DNA of 41,890 bases, from positions 1 through 41,890 of the forward strand of contig KN817712.1 of NCBI GenBank assembly GCA_000827495.1. Reading direction: 5' to 3'. Origin of the DNA: Hypholoma sublateritium FD-334 SS-4. Its lineage: Eukaryota > Basidiomycota > Agaricomycetes > Agaricales > Strophariaceae. A model generated the notes under the pieces. It searched no databases. It was given only the letters and a program-made list of their open reading frames with translations, and was not told the origin of the DNA. Positions 31,206-41,217 of this stretch are shown here, piece after piece. The number at the start of each line of letters is the position of its first letter. The first letter of the stretch is position 1. The position numbers and the translations under genes were made by a program.

Positions 31206-33082
31206 ATGCCATTCTCTTCAGCGGCACTATTTTTAGCCGCCTCGGATCCCAGAAGGGAGGTTTCGCCGCAAGGTGTTTCCTCTCCGCGCCCTTCGGGGGT
31301 CCAGAATTCCTCTAAATTTATTCGTAAATTACCTTGCTCGTCTTACTCTGCTTTCCTGGCTTCCCATGCACCCATAGATTCCTCTTCCTCTCGTACTGTA
31401 AATCCTCATTGTGTTGCTTTCCCTGTTGTACCAAAAGTCTCTCACGCATCTCACGCTGTCCCAATCGCTTCTCACGTAGGCTCTTCGAGCAATATTTCCT
31501 CCTTTTCCTTTTCTTCATCTTCTTACTCTTCATTCCTTCGCTCACACAAAGCCCCTTCGCTCGTTGCCGTTGACACGGCCATACATAAACCCCTCAAGGT
31601 TCCGTCCCATGACACCCCACTCACTTGCCTTTCTCCGAGCTCTCTCACTCCCACCGGCCCCCACCCTCTTCACGCGGCCGCACACGGTACCACCACCCCG
31701 CATGGCCCCTCCTCGCTCACATCCATCACCTCCGCGCACCCCTACCTCTTCAAAACGAAGCCTCGCAAACCTGCCAAGGGGCGCGAGATCACCCAGAGCG
31801 CTTTCAGGCCCCACGTGGCGGCTGCCGACCGTCTATTCGTATGGCGCACACCTTTCGGTGATGCGTCTGACGCCCGTCTAGCGGCTGAACTGCCGCCAGA
31901 GCTGGCAGACACAGCGCGCCTCTCAATCATGGGCGCCCTGGCAATCAACACTCGCAACTCATACGGTGCGGGCCTCACTCGGTTCACCCAATTCTGCGAC
32001 ACTTGGGACATCCCGGAGCCATCACGGATGCCAGCGTCGTACGCTCTCCTCTGCGCTTTCATTGGCGCACACAGGGGTTCTACTCCCGGGGGCACACTCA
32101 AACAATGGATGTCGGGCATCCGTGCATTCCATCTCGTTCACCGCGCGCCCTGGTACGGCGATGATGACTGGGTCCACATGGCTCGCATCTCGGCGAACAA
32201 GGAAGGGCCCAAGTCCACCCGACCTGCCAGAGCTCCCGTTTCCATCGAGCACCTGCTCTGCCTGCGTGCTGGCCTCAACATCGAGACACCGCAGCACGCA
32301 GCGGTATGGGCCGTAGCCCTTGTCACCTTCTTTGGGTGTCGTCGCTTGGGGGAGACCCTCATCACGGCCCGTGATGAGGGTCTCCCCCCGTGATTCACGG
32401 GGGCCTCATCCTTCGACAGTAAAGTACACGTCACGCGTGGTACCCTGTACGTCTTGTTCCTGCCGCCCTTGTGGCCTCTTACTTTACACCTTCTGACTCT
32501 CCCCTCAGAATCTCCTTTCGTTCGCACAGAGACGGGGCGCGCTCAGCGAGCTTCCACATCCCCTGGACTAAAACCACCCGCGAGAAGGGCGCGTCCATCA
32601 TTGTCACCGCTCGCTCCGACGATCTTTGCCCAGTCAAGGCACTCGAAAACCACCTGTGCGTGAACCGCGCGGTTCCTGACTCCGCCCCTCTATTCGTGTT
32701 CGCTACCCCAGGCGCCCTTCAGCCTTGGTCGCACCTTATAAAATCTTCATTCCTCGCCACATGTGACGGCTTCTGGTCAGCGGCCAACCTCGCACATGTC
32801 CTCGGCCATAGCTTCCGGATCGGTGGTGCGGTAGAGCTCCTCCTCGCCGGCGTGCCACCTGACATCGTCGCCGCCACAGGGGGCTGGACAAGCCTTGCCT
32901 TCCTTCTTTACTGGCGCCGCATGGAAGAGATCCTTCCTATGAGCACATCCAGAGCCTACCGCCGTGCCCATCTGGATGACCTTGCCAAAATTTTTGAGTC
33001 TTTCCGCGTTTCGCAGAAGATTCCCGCGGACTTCGTATCCGCCTGTTCCGACGGTGGGCGCATGTCGTCTTTCGAGCTTTGA
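31206..33082 (+). pseudogene. Tyrosine recombinase of the YR retrotransposon, interrupted
   Basis: Tyrosine recombinase with N-terminal Ser/Pro-rich region, a core-binding part (NSYGAGLTRFTQFCDTW) and catalytic motifs: GCRRLGE (first Arg), HSFRIGG (His-x-x-Arg), GGWTS and the YW nucleophile Tyr in LLYWRRMEE. The ATG is at 31206. A 62-base intron, GTACGT at 32447 to CAG at 32508, links the halves in frame. At 32367-32399 a 33-base insertion keeps frame length but brings an in-frame TGA at 32391-32393, just after the first catalytic Arg, so the protein is cut before HxxR and Tyr. Without readthrough or splicing around it, the enzyme is inactive. All other motifs look sound, so the damage seems recent. 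Confidence 0.75.
32348..32388. repeat. Perfect 19-bp stem, 3-base loop hairpin inside the recombinase gene
   Basis: gggggagaccctcatcacg at 32348-32366 pairs with its exact reverse complement at 32370-32388. The right arm belongs to the 33-base insertion that stops the YR frame; the left arm is normal coding sequence for GETLIT. Confidence 0.95.
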
Positions 33083-33705
33083 GCGTTCCTCCTTCTCCTT
33101 CCTTTTTGCACTTAGGTGCCTTTCATTCCTTTATGCATGCTTTGTCTTGGCCCCTGGCCCCCCTTCGTAGCTTTCATTTCACTTCCAAGTCATGTTAAAT
33201 TGTTCTCCGCACATGATACATACATCATTCAAATGTCATTCTATCTTCCTCAGACCAAAGTCTGCCCCTCTGCGGGATGTTTGAGCATGTTCAGAGCTTC
33301 GCCTCTGTGTGGGCACCCGGCCGTTCCCCGCCTCCGCCGCGCACCAGCCAGCCAGTCGTGAGCCTTGCTCTGTCTGGTTCGGCCAGGCAGGCGCACGGCA
33401 TCAGCACGTGCCCTGCCGGTTTCCCATGCGCTCAGGCGCTGGCTCGGCTTCTCGCCGTCGGCATCGCGTTTTGGCCCTTCCCGTGCTTTGCCCAGCGATC
33501 GATCGATCGGCATCCACGGCGGGTCAATCTCCGCCGACGGCAGGCCGCCAGCGACCCCCGCAAGCCACGCAATTCGTTTGCTACGAATTCCGTGTTTCTC
33601 CTCTCATCAGAGACCCGCGAAGATTGTCAACAAATTGTCAATCCTTTGCGAGGTCTCCTCTTTCTTCCTCACGCTCAGCGCTTGCTGAAGCGGTCTAATC
33701 TTATC

Positions 33706-34744
33706 TAAAAATAAGTACATATATGTACGATCCCGCCACGGGCATTCATTACTTCGTGCCAAGAACAACTTAGACCCCATTCGGGATTCTGGTTGCGATT
33801 CGGTTTGATCTCAGTTTCCCTCCCAAAACCAAATCTAACCCAAGACCTTTGATGGTCATTTTTTCTGATAGCAGTGTTGATCACACATCCATCGCTCTGT
33901 GCCAGTGATTATACAGTGTTTCCCTTTCTTTGAATAGCGAGTAGTAGGCTACCTAACCGGACAGTGGTAAATTGGCGGTGAATTTGCCGAAAGTGAAAGC
34001 CCATGTTTCACTTTCAACACGTACATGCATAGAATAACGAGAAGTATAGATGGTTCTTAAATGTCTGCGGAAGAGCGTGATCCTGCTCAAGTTGGGAGGT
34101 TTATTCTGGGGTGATTCACTCCGGTGATTTTGCTCGCTGGATGCGTCAACGTATGTACTGGAACTTGTCATTCATCGGCTGTATGAGTGTTCACATAATA
34201 CAAGAGACTCATATCTTGGAGTTGGAGTCGGCAGTTTCTCCCTTTCAAACGTGTCGACAGGATTACAAAAGATTTCAGCAGGTCGAAGAGTCGCCATCGT
34301 TTAAGCATTGATGCACCAATGAGATTTGAACCTGCTGAGCGCTGATCATCAGTGTGGTAGCCAGCCTGCTCCCACTTGATTGCTGTTCCTTTGACCAAGA
34401 TTATTTGGCATGTGAATATCTGGGATTTCTATTTTCTTCTCCGGGATTTCATCGCTTTCCATGAATCCCCGCATCCATCCGAGTCAATCAGAAGACACTG
34501 CCAATGAAATGACAGGGGAAAATATGATCCTCTATCTCACCACCCGCGACCCCGAAATACGGGATTCTTGTTCATATATATGATAATTCAAGCTTGCTGT
34601 CGCCTAAATTACTCAAGCTGCGTGGCCGCAGGCAGTACCCAGTGGGAACAAACCAATTCCACGCCAGCAGACGGTATCACACAGCACACCATTTCAACAC
34701 ACCATTTCCTTGAAAGAAGACATGTGAATGAACATCCAAATCGA
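33706..34744. other. Intergenic, no gene seen
   Basis: It begins with a 14-base perfect palindrome (gtacatatatgtac, 33715-33728) just beyond the inferred retrotransposon end. The remaining kilobase has only short frames without motif or splice structure. Confidence 0.5.
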
Positions 34745-36192
34745 ACTAACAAGGCTACAAGTTCTCGATCCAGACACGGCATTACAACAGGTATATACAT
34801 ACCTCTCTTCGGAAAAATGGAATGGTAGATGGCTACAGTAGTAAATCAAACAGAAGATCAGGTGGATTTTGGGCGGACGGAATGGGTGAACCGCGAGGGT
34901 AGGAAGGGACGGATCGAGGGCAGGTTACTCAGGCCACAATAAGACGAGCAGACGGTCCTGGCGGACGAGAATAGACAAATGGCGCAGAATAGAGTTTATG
35001 TGTGAATCACGAACAAATAAATGCGGACACGCACAGCCGGCGGCGGGTAGGTGGATATGATCCGAGGATAGCAACGACGACAAAGCAGAAGGCAGACGAC
35101 GTGCAGTCGCACCCGGCTGGTAAGCGCTGTCGAAGCACATCGCGTCCGTGCCCATGCCCAGCTCGCTGCCCATGCCCATCCTGCCACCGAGCAGCGCGTC
35201 GGGGGGAGTACATGCCCTGCGCGTGTCCATACGGGTCGGGGTACTGGCTGTGAACATCGAGGCGCTGAGTGTGAGGATCGAGGTGATGCCCATCAAGGTG
35301 CTGCGCATCCATACGCTGCCCATCATGGTAAATTTCCCCGCCATTACATCCCGTCCTCCCCAGCGCCGGATGCATAAACCCCCTCCACGCTCCCATGGTG
35401 GCTGTGCCGCAGCGCTCGCCCGCGAGCGGCGACCCCTCGTACGCGCCCGCCTCTGCTACGACCGTCGGCGGCACAGGGATAGGCGACACAGGCGACACCG
35501 CGCCGTCCATTCCGCCCGGCGGGACACCCACGCTCGACGCCGCCGACGAGCCCGACGTCGAGGAGGACGAGCCGCCGAACGAGAAATCCGGCGCGAACAG
35601 CTCCGGCTCGACGTCCGGCAGCGGACTGTGATCGCGCTCGCCCTGCACACCTACACTCCTCTCCCCCGGGGCGACGCCGAACGCGGTGCTGAAGGAGCCA
35701 GCGAAGAGCGCGGCGTGGTCCGCGGAGAATGGGTGCGTGAACACGTCGTCGGCGTCCACGCCCGCGCCCCACACCCGCATGAGGAGCGGCTGGGCGCTGC
35801 TTGCCCGCCGGCCGAGGCCAAAGCTGAGGGAGGTGCGCTGGGCGAGGGTGGGGTGGCCGAAGCCCTGCGCGAAGCCGGGGGAGAAGGATGGTGGGCCGAA
35901 GGCGTCGTTGCGGGTGTTATTCGTGGTGGTGGAGGACGATGTGGATGGGCCGAAGGCTAACGACGCGCGCTCAGAGGTGGATGCTAACGAGTGCGCGAAG
36001 CTGAAGTTTATGCTTGTGTCCGCGCTGAACGCGTCGGCGCCGTACGTGAAGTCCTGCTGCTGGTGGAAGGGGTACGCGAATTACCGTTGTCGCTGTCCGA
36101 ATCCACCGGCGGAGAACACGTGGTGTCCTTGCCGCGATATGCTCACGACGGGAGACGACCCACGGCTCTTAAGGAAGGGCAGCGTAGGTGTC
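34745..36192 (-). pseudogene. Long antisense fragment of an HMG-box gene (exon 2 and 3' UTR)
   Basis: The minus strand matches the intact gene from about 40,090 to 41,660. It includes the 3' UTR (aaggctaca, acagtagtaaatcaaacaga, acaaataaatgcggacac) and the coding part. A 257-residue minus frame (35780-35007) still reads GAGVDADDVFTHPFSADHAA, then DHSPLPDVEPELFAPDFSF and MDGAVSPVSPIPVPPTVV, close to the intact protein. Its C-terminal end is frameshifted after the QHLD-type repeats, and there is no ATG, HMG box or 5' part. At the other end it stops abruptly at 36192 against a kinase fragment. Confidence 0.85.
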
Positions 36193-36275
36193 TACAGTGG
36201 AGGCGCGCTGATATCCGTGCCCAAATTCGACTATCAGAACGGAGAGGACATATTTACTTTCATGTCAGCCTTTTT
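36193..36275 (+). pseudogene. FunK1 kinase fragment fused to the HMG fragment
   Basis: About 80 bases match kinase copy B at 16,160-16,242 (tacagt..aggcgc/gcggtgatatccgtgccca, aacggagag.a...atttactttca). They encode a conserved C-lobe stretch, ISVPKFDYQNGEDIFTF, against ISVPTFSNWNGEHAFTF. The kinase piece is in sense while the HMG piece it joins is antisense. Only this piece of the kinase is present. Confidence 0.8.
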
Positions 36276-36364
36276 CAAACAAACATCATGATTCTAAATA
36301 CTCACCGGACACATTCACATACCGTGCACAAGAGGTCATAGGTGTAAAATCCGTGTACAGTCCC

Positions 36365-36510
36365 CGCTAGATGTCGAAGTAACTCAGAACGACCATCTCG
36401 CGGCCCATCTCGAGACAGCGGTCCTGGCTGTTGGGGTGGCGCGCGTCAAGGTGCTGGCCGTGGCTTTCCGGGTGTTGACTTCCAGGGACTGAAGAACCGG
36501 CGCCGAGGTG
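36365..36510 (-). pseudogene. Possible further HMG-gene C-terminal fragment
   Basis: Scattered matches to the reverse of about 41,000-41,210: gtcgaagta, then gtcaaggtgctg and ccgtggc in the region of the His-rich repeats. The match is diverged and rests on short words, so it could partly reflect base composition. Confidence 0.35.
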
Positions 36511-37234
36511 CTACGGGTCCAGGTCTTTTTGTGCGCGCCTTACAAGCTGTGATCGACGGAATAGAGCTCTCGCGGACTCCGCACTGTCTGCGTGCACTGC
36601 TTTACCCGCAGCTCAGGCAAGGCCGCCAGAGATTATCCAGGCGGAGAAGGACGGCGAGCTAGACGCGAATATGTTGTTCTTCGTCGAGGACGTTGGAGAA
36701 GTGGAGGAAAGCCACGCTGGCGCGCGGGGAGAAACGGGTACGTGTTGCCCAGTGTGCTAGATACGTGGTGAAGCTTGACCTTGAGTGTATGTTGCGAATG
36801 TATTCGAGGATGGCGGTGTCAGAGCCTCCGGGGTCACTAGTCACCGGTTAGCAGAGGAAATGGCAAACAAGGGCGGGCGCACTCACAGCGAGGGAGGCGA
36901 CAATTTTAGGCCGGTCCTTCTTCCGGCGATGTAGCAGTGAGCGTGAGCGGGACCGCGACCATGGGGTATTCGTCCACGAGAGCTGAACCAGGAGAATCTG
37001 GCATGGGAATCGCTAGGGAGGGACCGGTGGCGTGCGCAGGGCCGGTGCGGGCAAAGCTGGTGCTTCGAGAGCGGGGAAAGAAAACCTGCGGGCGCACTGA
37101 GCGAGAACTTCGGAAGAGTAAATAGCAACGTCGGCGAGGTAGGGAGACGTAAGGCTGAGCGGGAGTCAGCGTCGTCGTCGTTGGTGGGCAAGAGGAGACA
37201 AGAGGCTGTGCGCTGACACGAGCGCAAATCAAAT
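36511..37234. other. Intergenic, no gene assigned
   Basis: A minus frame at 36659-36844 (GGSDTAILEYIRNIHSR) looks somewhat protein-like but has no recognised family or neighbouring exons. The rest is GC-rich with overlapping frames on both strands typical of high GC content. Confidence 0.4.
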
Positions 37235-37875
37235 CCATAATCATTCCACAGCAAAAACTAATAAGGCTACAAATATTTCCGGGCCACAGCACAGTATTAC
37301 AACGAGGCGTATCTTTACCCTCCCCCCCTCCTCTCTTCGACGGTAAATACGAACGACGGCTCTACGAAACGGAACGGTGGTGGTGGGTACAGTAGTAAAT
37401 CAAACAGAAACAGATGAGACAAGCGGTTTTGGGGGTTTCGGACAGACGGCGGAAAAAGTGGAACGGGTGGATGACGGACGGGGAGGCAGGATGGACGATG
37501 GATGGCAAGGATAGAGGACAAGGATAGGAAGGGCTACAGTGGCAGGCAAATAGGCACAGAAAAATGGCTGTATGTGAATAAAAACCAAATAAATGCGTAC
37601 ACGCACAGCGGGCGGCGGGTGGTGGGTATGATGCGGGATGACAACAGCAACAGCAACAACGAGCAGGACGATAGAAAGGGAGAAAAACGGAGGGGATGGC
37701 GGACACGCGCAGCCACACGCGGCCACTCTAGTGCGCGCCGTCGGAGTACATCGCGCCCATCCCGAGCCCGAGCTCGCCCTGCCCGCCGAAGACGAGGTGG
37801 TCGAGCTCCATACCCATGCCCATCTTGCCGCCGAGCAGCGCGGCCCACATGCCCTGCGCATGAGGGTGGAAGATA
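37235..37875 (-). pseudogene. Antisense fragment of an HMG-box gene (C-terminal end and 3' UTR)
   Basis: It matches the reverse of about 41,070-41,690: gcaaaaactaataaggctac, tacagtagtaaatcaaacag, gttttgggggtttcgg, caaataaatgcg and, at the coding end, cgaggtggtcgagctccat and gcccatcttgccgccgagca. Only the last 45 or so codons are represented. With the intact gene it forms a widely spaced inverted repeat. Confidence 0.85.
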
Positions 37876-39040
37876 GTAGAGGGCGCGCAGCGGTGTCGTA
37901 CCGCTCCGGATAAATGGAGTACGTGTAGTCGGGTGGTTTATGCGGTACGACACGCGGGATGGGCGGTATCTCGGTCCCCGCGTTGTGCGTTGTTTTTCCA
38001 GCGCGATTTGGTGCGGTATAACCTGTAGTAGGTGTATTAGGCACGCAGGGCGACCGACGCGTGGCAGCGCGTGCCTTGGATATTGCAGTATAATTAGAAC
38101 GACGTGAGGCGAAGCGCGCCGCGGCCGCGAAGGTGGGGGAGTAATACGCACTCCGCGCATACTGGGACCCGGGGGTGTGGCGAGGACTGCGCACGAGGCG
38201 CCCGTGCATATATATATGTGGCACGATATAAGTAGACCGCGCGGACGGAGGGCGGCTGGGCGGTGGACCATGGGATCAGATAAGTATCGGCGCTAGAAGC
38301 GCGGCATGCGAAGCGGGGCAGTGGCGCATCCGTGCGCGGGAGCCCCGCCTGCACGCGCGTCTGCGGTGTCCTTGTTTAATGCTCGGCGTGGCTGCTCTGC
38401 GTGGGACGGCGCGGCGCGCGAGCATGCGCGGTGTCGCTGGCGGTGGTGGCCGGCGCCTGGCGCGGCTGTTATCTTCGCACACACATTGATCGTGCACGGA
38501 AATAGGGCCGCGATCTGTCAATCAACGACCTGCTTCGGTGGGTAAATTAAAAACGCCTGCAGCCCCAGGTGCCCGTCCGTCCGCCGGCGCGCTGGCTGCA
38601 CTGCTTGGGGCGGACAGCAATGGGCGGTGTATGACAATCAGCGGCCGTGCAGACGGGGATGGGATGGAGATCAGGAGGATCAGCATCACTGAGCCGGGGG
38701 GAGGTGAGTCTAGCGCGCATGCGTGATCAGGCGAGAGATAAAGGGAGGGCCGAATGCGGCGAGAACAAACTACACGCTCGATTTGGCGTGGGGACCGCGC
38801 CCCCGGACAGCAGGCTGTGCGCGCCCACTGCGCGCGATGGCGACGACGCTGGTAGGCGCGGGCAAAGGCTGACGAGTACAACGGGGCTGCGCGGCTGGCG
38901 ACCGGGTGTGATTGTGATGTGCGGGAGGACGACGGCCTGTTCGGTGGATGATCATCAGGATGGGGTGCGCCCGGGGTCCCCATTCATATTCTATAAAGGG
39001 CGTGCCCGCGGGGAATCGGATGCTCGCTCTTCCCCCCACC
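37876..39040. promoter_or_regulatory. Upstream region and core promoter of the HMG-box gene
   Basis: GC-rich, no gene supported. A clear TATA box (ctataaaggg, TATAAA at 38992-38997) lies about 45 bases before the ATG at 39041, predicting a very short 5' UTR. A second TA-rich patch (catatatatatgtgg) is near 38,207-38,222. No operator or known binding site was identified. Confidence 0.55.
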
Positions 39041-41217
39041 ATGCCCGCCGCGCGCCTCTCCCGCAGGCGCAAGTCGTCCCACGCACTATGTACGTCCCGC
39101 TCCGCGCGGCTCGCAGCGCCCACTGACGCGCCCACAGTCACACCTGCCAAGCCCGGTGTCTACGGCATCCCGCAGCGCCCCGTCACCTTCGCGCCGAACG
39201 TGACTCCCGTGACCTACGTCGACACCGACGACACCGGCGGCGACCTCAGCCTCGACAGCGAGGGCGGCGGCTCGCCGACCGCGAGCCTCTTCCCGCCGTC
39301 GGCGACGCCCGCCCCGCCGCCCACGCGCAAGCGCTGCCCGCCCGGCAAGCGCCGCTCGCAGGGCTACATCCCGCGCCCGCCCAACGCATTCATGCTCTTC
39401 CGCGCGGACTTCGTGCGCCAGAAGCACGTCCCCGGGTCCATCGAGACGAACCATGGGAGTCTGTCCAAGATCATCGGTGCGTCCCACAGCGCACAGCCGC
39501 ACCGACGCCGCTGCCGGCGCTGACTGATCCCATCACTCCATCATTTGTAGGCACGTGCTGGCGCCAGCTGCCGCTCGAGGAGAAGCGCGTGTGGGAGGTG
39601 CGCGCGAAGCACGAGAAGGCCGCACACAAGGCGCAGTTCCCCGACTACCGCTTCCGCCCCGTGCACAACAAGAACAAGCACCTCGCCGCTGGCGCCAATG
39701 GCGCGGGGGCCCCCGCCGCGGGCGCGGACGAGACGCGCCGCCGCGAGAAGCCGCCCGCGACGCTCGAGGACGAGCGCCGCTGCGAGGAGGTCGCGCAGCT
39801 GCTGCTCGAGGGGAAGAAGGGCGAGGAGCTCGCGCAGGCCGTGCGCCATCTCGACCGCGCGCGTGAGCGCGAGCTCGCGTCCCTCGCGGCGTCCGGCCCG
39901 CCGAGTCCCGGTGGCCCCGCGAGTCCGCGCCCCGCACAGCAGCCGCACCTGCACATGCCGCTCCCCGTCCCCGGCGTGAGTCCCGGCTTCTTTACTTCAC
40001 AACAGGGCATGTACCCGCGCCGCCCATCGTCGGTGCCCCTCCCCAACGAGTTCTACGCCGCGTATGGGTACGGCGGCGGCATCGCGATGCCCACGTTGCC
40101 CTTCCTCCAGAGCCGGGGAGCTTCCCCTGTAGCGAGCATATCGAGGCAGGGACACCACGCGTTCTCCGCCGGTGGATTCGGCCAGCACCAACAACAATTT
40201 GCGTACCCCTTCCACCAGCAGCAGGACTTCACGTACGGCGCCGACGCCTTCAGCGCGGACACCACCTCGAATTTCAGCTTCACGCACCCGTTCGCCTCTG
40301 CCTCTGCGCGTGCATCGTTCGCCTTCGGCCCCTCGACCTCGTCGTCCACCTCCACGAACAACAACAACGCCTTCGCCCCGCCGTCCTTCTCCCCCGGCTT
40401 CGCACAGGGCTTCGGCCACCCCACCCTCGCCCAGCGCACCTCCCTCAGCTTCGGCCTCGGCCGGCGGGCAAGCAGCGCCCAGCCGCTCCTCATGCGCGCG
40501 TGGGGCGCGGGCGTGGACGCCGACGACGTGTTCACGCACCCATTCTCCGCGGACCACGCCGCGCTCTTCGGCGGCCCCTTCTGTGCGTCGTTTGGGGTCG
40601 GCGGGGGGGAGGGGAGTGTAGGTGTGCAGGGCGAGCGCGATCACAGTCCGCTGCCGGACGTCGAGCCCGAGCTGTTCGCGCCGGATTTCTCGTTCGGCGG
40701 CTCGTCCTCCTCGGCGCACTCGTCTGGCTCGTCGGCGGCCTCGAGCGTGGGTGTCCCCCCTGGGGGCATGGACGGCGCGGTGTCGCCTGTTTCTCCGGTG
40801 CCTGTGCCGCCGACGGTCGTGCCTGACGCGGGCGCGTACGAGGGGTCGCCGCTCGCGCGGGGGCGGGCGGGGCACAGCCACCATGGGAGTTTGGATGGGG
40901 TGTACGCGGGTGGGGGTGGGGAGGGGGGGATGTATGCGGAGATGTATGGGGATGTGCGGCACCTTGAAGGGCACGCCCACCACCTCGACACTCAGCACCT
41001 CGATGTTCGCACTCAGCACCTTGACCAGCACAGCCAGCACCTCGACCCGCACACTCAACACATCGACCCGCACGCGCAGGGCATGTGGGCCTCCCCGCCC
41101 GACGCGCTGCTCGGTGGCAAGATGGGCATGGGCATGGAGCTCGACCACCTCGTCCTTGGCGCCCAAGGCGAGCTCGGGCTGGGGATGGACGGGATGTACT
41201 TCGACGGCGGGTACTAA
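39041..41217 (+). CDS. HMG-box transcription factor
   Basis: Predicted sequence-specific DNA-binding regulator in the nucleus, 700 residues. The single HMG box spans about residues 110-183 (IPRPPNAFMLFRADF, then LSKIIG, TCWRQLPLEEKRVWEV and YRFRPV), typical of the fungal mating-type/Ste11-like HMG class. A 74-base intron (39477-39550, phase 1) splits the box between KIIG and TCWRQ. ATG 39041 has a strong context (ccccaccATG); ATG 39020 is the alternative. Beyond residue 200 the protein is low complexity: Ser/Phe/Gly-rich, then His-rich with seven-residue QHLDxHT-like repeats at about 615-657. It is the only copy in the window with an HMG box; all other fragments derive from the tail and 3' UTR of this or a related gene. 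Role in mating or fruiting is possible but not shown. Confidence 0.85.

Larger units (their letters stand above)
27138..33705 (+). mobile_element. Tyrosine-recombinase retrotransposon (Ngaro/DIRS class)
   Basis: Three consecutive plus-strand genes encode a Gag-like Cys/His protein, reverse transcriptase with RNase H, and a tyrosine recombinase. This set defines YR retrotransposons, which insert by recombination rather than with an integrase. No LTRs were seen. The ends are inferred: gataagattaga at 27138-27149 is the reverse complement of tctaatcttatc at 33694-33705, and each lies next to a small hairpin. Split direct repeats of Ngaro type were not identified by eye, so assignment to Ngaro or DIRS stays open. 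The recombinase gene is interrupted, so this copy is probably not autonomous. Confidence 0.75.

Noticed and set aside
35148..35960. 270-residue plus-strand frame
   Set aside because: It is the opposite strand of the HMG fragment, low-complexity Arg/Pro-rich, as expected from antisense of Ser/Gly-rich coding DNA.
37400..38271. Long minus-strand frames of 245-274 residues
   Set aside because: They run through the antisense HMG 3' UTR fragment and GC-rich promoter DNA; no start context, intron or family supports them.
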